From positions 1-64,000 of the forward strand of contig CANQWM010000013.1 of the NCBI GenBank assembly GCA_947627535.1: DNA of 64,000 nucleotides. Direction: 5' to 3'. Origin of the DNA: an uncultured Acetatifactor sp. GTDB lineage: Bacteria; Bacillota; Clostridia; Lachnospirales; Lachnospiraceae. Shown here in pieces: positions 56,820-64,000 of this stretch (the first letter of the stretch is position 1; every line of letters starts with the position of its first letter). The notes beneath the pieces are model-generated. The model saw only the letters and a program-made list of their open reading frames with translations. It did no database searches and was not told where the DNA came from. The translations under genes and the position numbers were made by a program.

Positions 56820-59800
56820 CTAAGAAAGCAATTCCAGGAAATCCTCCCTGCTCATGGCGCCAAGGCTGTCGGCATCCCCCCTGACTACCTGCTCCGCCAG
56901 CAGCCGCTTGCTCTCCTGAAGCTCCTGGATCTTTTTTTCCACCGTCTCCATCGCGATCAGTTTATAGACCACGACCTTCTTTGTCTGTCCGATACGATGG
57001 GTTCTGTCAGTGGCCTGATTCTGGGCCGCAAGGTTCCACCAGGGATCGTAATGTATGACCACGTCCGCCCCGGTCAGATTCAGCCCCACGCCGCCGGCCT
57101 TTAAAGAGATCAGGAATACGGGAACGTCTCCCCCGTTAAATTCCTTCACCAGCTGCAGCCGCTTTTCCTTCGGGGTCGAACCGGTTATGGTGTAATAGGC
57201 AAAGCCGGCTTCCTCCAGTCTCCGTCCGATCCTCTCCAGCATCGACGTAAACTGGGAAAACAGCAGGATCCTGTGGCCGCCTTCCGCCGCGTTCCTCACC
57301 AGATCCAGACAGGCCTCCAGCTTTGCGGAGCCTCCCTCATAATTTTCAAAGCAAAGCGCCGGATCACAACAGATCTGCCGCAGCCTTGTGAGCTCCGCCA
57401 GAACCTGTATCTTATTCTGCCGAAATTCCTCCGCCCCCTGAGAAAAAAGAGTCTGCCTGATATGTACCACCTGAGCGTCATACAGCTGTCTCTGAGCGTC
57501 CTCCAGTCTGACATACCTGCTTTCCTCCAGCTTTTCCGGAAGGTCCTTCAGCACATCTTCCTTCAGCCTCCGCAGAATAAAGGGCGCCGTCATCCGCTGC
57601 AGACGAAGAAGCGCGGCGTCGTCCTCCTTCCGCACGATCGGAGCCTCCAGCTCCTTCTTGAACACCTCATATCCATACAGGTAGCCCGGCATCAAAAAGT
57701 CGAAAATGCTCCAAAGCTCGCTGAGTCCGTTCTCCACAGGCGTTCCCGTCAGAGCATACCGGGTGCTGCTCTTTATCACCTTTACTGCCTTTGCGGCCGC
57801 TGTAGTATGATTCTTAATGTACTGGGCCTCATCTATGATGTGACAGAAAAATTCCTTATCTTCGTAAGCTTCGATGTCCCTCTTTAACAGATCATAGGAA
57901 GTCACGATCACGTCATACTTCTGACAGCCTTTCAGCTTCTCCGCTCTCTCCTCCTGCGTTCCGGCAATGATCTCCCAGGACAGCGCCGGAGCGAAACGCC
58001 GCAGCTCCTCTCCCCAGTTGTACACAAGGGAAGCCGGGGCCACTATCAGCGACGTTCCCTGCTTTCCCTCCTGTTTTGCGGCAAGAAGCACAGCGATGGC
58101 CTGAACCGTTTTGCCAAGCCCCATATCGTCTGCCAGAATGCCGCCAAAGCCGTAAGCAGCCAGCATACGCAGCCAGCGGTATCCCGTTTTCTGGTATCCC
58201 CTGAGTACCTTTTCCAGAGACGCCGGCACCTCAAAATCCGCATCCTTCACCGTGTTAAAATTCCGTGCCAGCTCCCGGAATCGGCTGTCCCTTTCGGCGT
58301 AGACCTCTTCGTTCTTCTCCAAAAGCCGGTCCAGGTAAAGCGCCCTGTACAAGGGCAGTTTTATCTTCCCCCGGATCAGATCCTTCGGCGACATTCTCAG
58401 AGCGTCCGTCATCTCCTGAAGCGTCTCCAGGGAAGCGTCCTCCATACTGATAAAATCGCCGTTCTTCAGCCGATGGTATTTCTTCTTCATCCTGTAGCTC
58501 TTCAGAATGTCAAGCAGCTCTTCCGGCGGAATATCCTCGGTGGATATGTCGAGATCCAGCAGGTTGCGCGACACCGATATTCCCACACGCACCTGCAGCC
58601 TGCGGTTGACATGCATACCCCCGAACCGTTTTGTGCACTGTACCTCCCCTAGGCCAAGCAGCGTGTCCACACCCCCGTTTAAGACCTGATACATCCGTTC
58701 TTCCTCGCCGCCGCAGTGAAGCTCCTTCTTTTCCGGATCATAACAGGGAAACCACTGTTGTGTCAGGAACAGGATTTCCCTCTCCCGCATTCCGTCGCGG
58801 AAATGCTCCGGTTCCTTTTCCTCCTCCATCAGATCCAGAACGGACACCTGGCGTTCTCCGTATCTTGCGGCAATGCGGCAGCTCATGTTCCCCTGCTCCG
58901 CATCCAGATAAAACACAAACTCTGCCTGCGGGAGCAGATAGCTTTCTATGTCCTCCAGCTGTTCTTCGACAATGTCGACGACACCCTCCAGCTGCGGAAG
59001 CACATTGTGATAAAACTCCGTCAGGGCGTTTCTCCCCACCTGAAAAGAGAGAGAATCAACATTTCCCATCCCCGCCAGCAGTCTGATCCGGCCAAGAAAT
59101 TCTTCCTGTATCCGGCACAAGGCACCTTCCCCTATATAATAAGCGGTCCGCACCCCATGATAAAAAAACGGCATATTGCAGTCCACGGTGACACCGTGGA
59201 AAACGTGCCTGCTGCTGATCGCATTTTTCCGTATTGTCATGGTAACGCGGGGATTCTGTTCTTTTCCATGCAGGATCCCTTTTTCGCCGGTTTCCTTATT
59301 TTCAAACTCGATCCCGTCATCTCCAAGCAGGTCATACACTTCGTCCAGTCTCCAGCCGGATACCGAAAACTCACCTGTTTTAGACAGGGCCCGCCTGTTG
59401 TAATTTCCGGAATTGATCAGCCTCGTCTCAAAGGCCTGCTCCTCACGGACAATCCTGCCGACATAGTCGATCCATTTCCTGCTATCCTCCGCAAAATTAG
59501 ACCGGCTGAGATTGAGTTCCGTGCCGCTTCCGAATGTCATAATGGAAGATTCCTGCACGCCGTTGTAAAATTCAAACAGATTTTTAATAACGAACAGCCT
59601 GCCCGCTCCCACCCGGAAGGAAACGACAAGTTCCCCCTTCCTGACGGTCATTCTCGGCTGAAGCGACAGAGTTTCCTTCGATCCCCTGGAATTGGAGACC
59701 ATGAAATTCGCGCGCTGTTCCGCAAAAGTCTGGAGCAGAAGCATGGCACGCTTATCCGTTGCGTCCCCCAGATTCTTTCCTTTCATGTACCTTTGTGTCA

Positions 59801-60368
59801 GGAGCATCAGCGCGGTCAGATAGGCGCAGTATTCCTTTCTGTAATAAAAAGAATAATAATGCTTTCTGCACGCGCTGCATCCGCATTCTCCGTACAGGAC
59901 CTTATCTCTGGATAACATAAGGCGCATCGGGAATGTCCTCTTTACTTCCCGTCCTTCCCCTGAAACCTCCGCAACAGGTTCGTTCCGCCCGTCCATATAC
60001 CCGACCTGCACGTTTTCAAGTTTTACCTGGCCGCTTTCCGCCAGCTCCCCGCCGCTGCGGACAGCAGCCTGCAGCGCATGCATGGATTTAAACAGCGCAT
60101 CCCCGTCAAAATACTCGTAGCTGTCCAGTCCGGCATAATTTGTCTCTTTCTTTACGCCCCCAGCCGTTTGTCCCTCCGCTGTTGTCCTGTCCTCCAAAGC
60201 AGACTCTTCCTCCCGCCTGTTCAGCACGATATATTCTCCGTCGTCTGCCATCGCCTGAACCGCCGGCATCTCTTTTTTGGTCCCTTTGTCACCCTTTTCG
60301 TCGTGTATCATGATATCCTTCCCGTCTAAAATGCTCACACTCTGCTCATTGCAAACCGCTTTTATCAT
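56820..60368 (-). CDS. SNF2-family DEAD/DEAH helicase
   Basis: GFGGILADDMGLGKTVQAIAVLLA, IIDEAQYIKN, LTGTPVENGLSELWSIFDF, DRTHRIGQTKKVVVYKLIA. Confidence 0.93.
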   Translation of the reverse strand: MIKAVCNEQSVSILDGKDIMIHDEKGDKGTKKEMPAVQAMADDGEYIVLNRREEESALEDRTTAEGQTAGGVKKETNYAGLDSYEYFDGDALFKSMHALQAAVRSGGELAESGQVKLENVQVGYMDGRNEPVAEVSGEGREVKRTFPMRLMLSRDKVLYGECGCSACRKHYYSFYYRKEYCAYLTALMLLTQRYMKGKNLGDATDKRAMLLLQTFAEQRANFMVSNSRGSKETLSLQPRMTVRKGELVVSFRVGAGRLFVIKNLFEFYNGVQESSIMTFGSGTELNLSRSNFAEDSRKWIDYVGRIVREEQAFETRLINSGNYNRRALSKTGEFSVSGWRLDEVYDLLGDDGIEFENKETGEKGILHGKEQNPRVTMTIRKNAISSRHVFHGVTVDCNMPFFYHGVRTAYYIGEGALCRIQEEFLGRIRLLAGMGNVDSLSFQVGRNALTEFYHNVLPQLEGVVDIVEEQLEDIESYLLPQAEFVFYLDAEQGNMSCRIAARYGERQVSVLDLMEEEKEPEHFRDGMREREILFLTQQWFPCYDPEKKELHCGGEEERMYQVLNGGVDTLLGLGEVQCTKRFGGMHVNRRLQVRVGISVSRNLLDLDISTEDIPPEELLDILKSYRMKKKYHRLKNGDFISMEDASLETLQEMTDALRMSPKDLIRGKIKLPLYRALYLDRLLEKNEEVYAERDSRFRELARNFNTVKDADFEVPASLEKVLRGYQKTGYRWLRMLAAYGFGGILADDMGLGKTVQAIAVLLAAKQEGKQGTSLIVAPASLVYNWGEELRRFAPALSWEIIAGTQEERAEKLKGCQKYDVIVTSYDLLKRDIEAYEDKEFFCHIIDEAQYIKNHTTAAAKAVKVIKSSTRYALTGTPVENGLSELWSIFDFLMPGYLYGYEVFKKELEAPIVRKEDDAALLRLQRMTAPFILRRLKEDVLKDLPEKLEESRYVRLEDAQRQLYDAQVVHIRQTLFSQGAEEFRQNKIQVLAELTRLRQICCDPALCFENYEGGSAKLEACLDLVRNAAEGGHRILLFSQFTSMLERIGRRLEEAGFAYYTITGSTPKEKRLQLVKEFNGGDVPVFLISLKAGGVGLNLTGADVVIHYDPWWNLAAQNQATDRTHRIGQTKKVVVYKLIAMETVEKKIQELQESKRLLAEQVVRGDADSLGAMSREDFLELLS

Positions 60369-60442
60369 ACCCCATAGCGTTTATCCTGTCAATGAGCGCT
60401 TTGTCCCCAGTCAGGAGATCATGCCGCGAAAATGGGCGCTTT

Positions 60443-61939
60443 TCAGAACTGAAAATAAATGAAGGTAGACGCATCATATTCCGGTCCATAAAATCCGAAA
60501 ATCAAAATGGCAAAAATCAGGCCATAATATACCAGCCATCGGAACCAGACATTCTGCGCCGCCAGCGTTCCCTTGATATCTGCCTTTTTTCGTCTCCGGC
60601 CGTCTGCCAGCATCAGCACAAACAGCCCCGCCAGCATCACCACAAAATCTTTTTCCGGCAGAATGATCGTGTTGATGCAGAGCAGGCTGTTGGGATTAAA
60701 GAAGGTAAACAATCCGATATTTGTCACACTGTGCCAGAGCATCTGCAGGGCCGTTCCCAGACTGTCCGCACGGAAAAAGAGCCATGCAAAATCCACAAAT
60801 CCAAACGTGATTCCCCTCTGCAGCAGGCGATAGCTGCCGCAGTCTGTACGGATGTGCAGCCGTTTCTGCAGGCTGGCGCGAAACCGCCCGGTCAGATCAC
60901 CCGCCACCTGATAGAGGCCGTTCAGCAGTCCCCAGACAATATAGTTCCAGCCGGCCCCATGCCAGAGACCGCTTAAAGAAAAGGTCAATAAAATATTGCG
61001 GTATTTTCTCCATCTGCCCCGGCGGTTTCCTCCCAGGGGAATATAAATATAGTCCCGGAACCATGAGGTCAGGGAAATGTGCCAATTTCGCCAGAATTCG
61101 CTGACCGAAACCGCATGGTATGGGCTGTTGAAATTTTTGGTGAGGGTAAATCCCATGACCCTGGCCGCTCCCACGGCAATGTCAGAATACCCCCCGAAAT
61201 CGCAATAGATCTGAAACGCAAAAAGAATGGTGGCAAGGCCAATCTGCATCCCCGAATAAATGGTGTAATGGTCATACACTTCCGTGACCAGAATGGCGAT
61301 TCGGTCAGCAATCACAAGCTTCTGAAAGAACCCCCAGCCCATCAAAAGCAGACCGCTTTTGACCCTCTCCAGATCAAAGGGATGCTCTTCCTTCAGCTGA
61401 TGCATCAGATTCCCGCTTCGTTCAATGGGCCCGGCCACTAATTGCGGGAAAAAAGAAAGGAACAAAGCATACTGCAGAAAATTTCGTTCCGCCGAAATTT
61501 TTTTCCGATAAACGTCAAGCAGGTATCCCATCGCCTGAAAGGTATAAAAGGAGATCCCTACCGGCAGCAGAACATCGAAAGCAGGCATTTTTACGGAAAG
61601 CCCAAACAGCTGCAAGCCTTTCACGAGGCTGTCCGCTATAAAGACAGCATATTTGAAAAACAATAAAACACCGAGATTCCACAGCACCCCAACAGCCAGG
61701 TGCCATCTTTTCCAGGTGTCTTTTTTCTTCCGCCTGTCATCCCTGTCCATCAGAATTGCGATCACCCACGAAACCACGGTAGTCCCAAGGATCAACAGAA
61801 GATAGGCCGGATTCCAGCTGGCATAAAAATAATAGCTGGCCCCCAAAAGCCACAGGTTTTTATATCGCCGCGGGATCCAGAAATACCCTGCTGCCACTAT
61901 GGGAAAAAAGATCAGAAAACCGGTTGAATTGAACAGCAC
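60443..61939 (-). CDS. MBOAT family O-acyltransferase (AlgI-like)
   Basis: FLIFFPIVAAGYFWIPRRYKNLWLLGASYYFYASW, FWRNWHISLTSWFRDYIYIPLGGNRRG, SGLWHGAGWNYIVWG. Confidence 0.92.
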   Translation of the reverse strand: MLFNSTGFLIFFPIVAAGYFWIPRRYKNLWLLGASYYFYASWNPAYLLLILGTTVVSWVIAILMDRDDRRKKKDTWKRWHLAVGVLWNLGVLLFFKYAVFIADSLVKGLQLFGLSVKMPAFDVLLPVGISFYTFQAMGYLLDVYRKKISAERNFLQYALFLSFFPQLVAGPIERSGNLMHQLKEEHPFDLERVKSGLLLMGWGFFQKLVIADRIAILVTEVYDHYTIYSGMQIGLATILFAFQIYCDFGGYSDIAVGAARVMGFTLTKNFNSPYHAVSVSEFWRNWHISLTSWFRDYIYIPLGGNRRGRWRKYRNILLTFSLSGLWHGAGWNYIVWGLLNGLYQVAGDLTGRFRASLQKRLHIRTDCGSYRLLQRGITFGFVDFAWLFFRADSLGTALQMLWHSVTNIGLFTFFNPNSLLCINTIILPEKDFVVMLAGLFVLMLADGRRRKKADIKGTLAAQNVWFRWLVYYGLIFAILIFGFYGPEYDASTFIYFQF

Positions 61940-61963
61940 AAGTATACCTCCCCGCGGTCTTAG

Positions 61964-62947
61964 TCATTGTAAATTTTCAAACACAAATTTTGTCACTTTA
62001 TCCGCTCCGTCTTTATTCAGATGATGATACCCGTTATAAATATCCTCAAAATCCTGGCTTGACAAACCGATTTCCTCATAATGCTCATTGCAGTCCAGGT
62101 AAAACAGCTTTTCGCTTTCCGCCAGATCTTCCATCTTCCCTTTCCAGTCCTCATAGTTGATGGATTTGATATACCCGTCATACATGGGCGCCATGACAAG
62201 ATACAGCGTAATATCCTCCTCCCTGCAAAGCTGCGCCAGCTTATGAAAGTACTCGATATTGATCGCTGAAATTACTTTGGGCGCAGAATTATACGCTGCC
62301 GTATCATACAAAGCCTTTGTCTCTTCCGTCATTTTTGTTTCGCTTGGATGAAAAGAGGAATACTGCCAGATTTCCTTTGTATAAAAGGCCAGATTAGAAC
62401 CGACAGTCCAAATATCCGCCCAGTTGCCATGACAGCGCAGGATCGGAAATACGGCATAGCTCCAGTTCTCCGGAAGATACTGTTTGGTAATCGCTTCCAG
62501 TTTGGTCAGGCCGAAACGCATTCCATCTATATTGGATTCTTTCTTCCAGTCCCGATCCGGCGTTTCTGTCCCGTAAAGCCAGTTATTGTTGTCATCCAAT
62601 GCAAAGGCTTCCAGGACGATCCTATCCGGATGCTGATAATGCAGCGCTTCCTTTACGTTAAAATATGTCTGGACCACATTTTGAGAATTGGAGGCCAGGA
62701 TGTAACTGTCCTGTCCCGTCATTTCGGAAATGATCTCCGGGTCAAAGGAAGAATAAGCGTGGCTGTTCCCCACGATCAAAATATCAACCTCTCCTCTCCG
62801 GAGGCGGTAGAAACGCTGCCACGTGCGGAAAATTGCATTGGAAGGGTACAGCAATAATACCGCTGTGCGCAGGAGGACAAAGAACAGCAGCAGAAACAGG
62901 AGTACCTTTCCATACTTTTTTCCATGCAGCTGCCGTCTCCCCGGCAT
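61964..62947 (-). CDS. SGNH-like acyl-esterase/transferase partner of MBOAT
   Basis: N-terminal TM; VDILIVGNSHAYSSFDPEII; DIYNGYHHLNKDGADKVTKF. Confidence 0.7.
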   Translation of the reverse strand: MPGRRQLHGKKYGKVLLFLLLFFVLLRTAVLLLYPSNAIFRTWQRFYRLRRGEVDILIVGNSHAYSSFDPEIISEMTGQDSYILASNSQNVVQTYFNVKEALHYQHPDRIVLEAFALDDNNNWLYGTETPDRDWKKESNIDGMRFGLTKLEAITKQYLPENWSYAVFPILRCHGNWADIWTVGSNLAFYTKEIWQYSSFHPSETKMTEETKALYDTAAYNSAPKVISAINIEYFHKLAQLCREEDITLYLVMAPMYDGYIKSINYEDWKGKMEDLAESEKLFYLDCNEHYEEIGLSSQDFEDIYNGYHHLNKDGADKVTKFVFENLQ

Positions 62948-63072
62948 AAGATACCACGCCCCTTTCCTGGCACATTATATCACCGGATACCCCGTACAGT
63001 CAATATTAATACCCCTTACAGATGTTTTTTCTTGTCACCCACAGAATATAAAATATAAGGAGAGGTGTATTT

Positions 63073-63420
63073 ATGGATTATAAATTTTTGGGAAAACGAA
63101 TACGGGAAGAACGTCTGAGATTACATCTGACACAAGCCGAGCTTGCGGAAGCCGTCGACATCTCAGACACTTATATGGGGGCCATTGAACGCGGGGAACG
63201 CAGTCTTACGCTGGACACGCTTGTGAGATTAGTCAACCGGCTGGGAGTGACCGTTGATTACATACTGGCGGATTCCGTATCCGACAGCGATTCCAACGTT
63301 CTGGAACAATTCCGGCAGATTACGGACGGACAGCCCCTGGGCCGAAAGCAGATGGCCATCAATGTGCTGCGCACACTTTTTTCCTATTTTGAAAATTTTG
63401 AAAACGACGGGGAAGTATGA
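63073..63420 (+). CDS. XRE-family HTH transcriptional regulator
   Basis: RIREERLRLHLTQAELAEAVDISDTYMGAIERGERSLTLDTLVRLVNRLGVTVDYIL. Confidence 0.9.
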   Translation: MDYKFLGKRIREERLRLHLTQAELAEAVDISDTYMGAIERGERSLTLDTLVRLVNRLGVTVDYILADSVSDSDSNVLEQFRQITDGQPLGRKQMAINVLRTLFSYFENFENDGEV

Positions 63421-63628
63421 TCCGGAGATTTCCGGAAAAACAGATCTGCTTAATCCTCCATGGCGACAAACAGGTTTCCATTCCGGGAAAACCATGCTAT
63501 ATTTTATAGTGTCAGATTGCATCCAAAGCCCGTTGGCATTATCTGACGCTTTTGCTGTTTTCATTTGACGGCATTGCATTTCCTGCCGCCATCCTAAGCT
63601 TTATCCACCGCAACAGAGGTATCCGCCC

Positions 63629-64000
63629 ATGACAGAACGCGCAACAGAAACCTCTCCCCTGTACTGGGGAGACCTGCCATATCATTCTCTTAACTATCAC
63701 CTGAAGCAGACTTTCGGAGAAAAAGTCTACCGGCTGTCTTTAAACGGCGGTATGACCTGTCCCAACCGGGACGGCACGATCGGGACCGGCGGCTGTATCT
63801 TCTGCAGCGCCGGCGGCTCCGGGGATTTTGCCGCCTCTGCCTCCCTGCCGATCAGGGAACAGATCGCACAGGCCAGGGCGCAAATTGCTTCAAAGACAGA
63901 CTGCCGCAGATTTATCGCTTACTTTCAGGCCTACACCAACACTTACGCGCCTGTCGAACGGCTGCGAAGCCTCTTTTCAGAAGCGATTTCCCATCCCGAC
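63629..64000 (+). CDS. YhcC-type radical SAM protein, partial at window edge
   Basis: Own translation: MTERATETSPLYWGDLPYHSLNYHLKQTFGEKVYRLSLNGGMTCPNRDGTIGTGGCIFCSAGGSGDF. Confidence 0.85.
   Translation, partial: MTERATETSPLYWGDLPYHSLNYHLKQTFGEKVYRLSLNGGMTCPNRDGTIGTGGCIFCSAGGSGDFAASASLPIREQIAQARAQIASKTDCRRFIAYFQAYTNTYAPVERLRSLFSEAISHPD

Noticed and set aside
61475-61500. Inverted repeat AAAATTTCG-ttccgc-CGAAATTTT
   Set aside because: Inside the conserved MBOAT coding sequence (KISAERNF); probably fortuitous.
1-64000. tRNA, rRNA, classical riboswitch or prophage
   Set aside because: No cloverleaf, rRNA, recognisable riboswitch core or phage structural genes were seen by eye; tRNAscan-SE/Infernal would be decisive.

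Overview
The window looks like a chromosomal segment of a Gram-positive anaerobe, most likely a Lachnospiraceae / Clostridium cluster XIVa-type gut bacterium. This is inferred from protein content only; no search was run. Almost all genes lie on the minus strand. Bases 1-5.3 kb are visibly AT-rich and full of remnants: a frameshifted serine-recombinase tail, a truncated GNAT, a RelB/DinJ antitoxin with a truncated toxin, and a tyrosine phosphatase. The main blocks after that are: a radical SAM protein; FRG and DUF3237 proteins; a sugar cluster (GH5, two Gfo/Idh/MocA oxidoreductases, two TIM-barrel isomerases) with tandem repeats in its spacers; a MerR-methyltransferase fusion with a two-subunit ABC exporter; an MCP; a GH5-CBM lipoprotein; a D,D-carboxypeptidase; a complete central butyrate operon (thl-crt-hbd-bcd-etfB-etfA); an Rpn-family nuclease; a sialate O-acetylesterase interrupted by an in-frame TAG; rarA; an M23 peptidase; hpf; an NlpC/P60 protein; a pdxS pseudogene; a rhodanese-TtcA fusion; a thioredoxin reductase; an SDR; a bile salt hydrolase-like enzyme; a TPR/nucleotidyltransferase protein; a FecR / CHASE2-cyclase / GAF-HD-GYP signalling block; a SNF2 helicase; an MBOAT/SGNH pair; an XRE regulator; and a partial YhcC-type radical SAM gene. 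The most novel-looking signals are: (i) a dispersed structured repeat, full at 45773-45936 with a 63-bp partial copy at 13554-13616 (56/63 identical by hand alignment); (ii) distinct purine-rich tandem arrays at the 5' ends of several genes; (iii) Rex-like sites placed symmetrically around the butyrate promoter; (iv) a four-box DnaA-box cluster at 40821-40891; (v) a MerR-type 19-bp-spacer promoter on the MerR-methyltransferase/ABC operon; and (vi) the FecR/CHASE2-cyclase/HD-GYP cluster.
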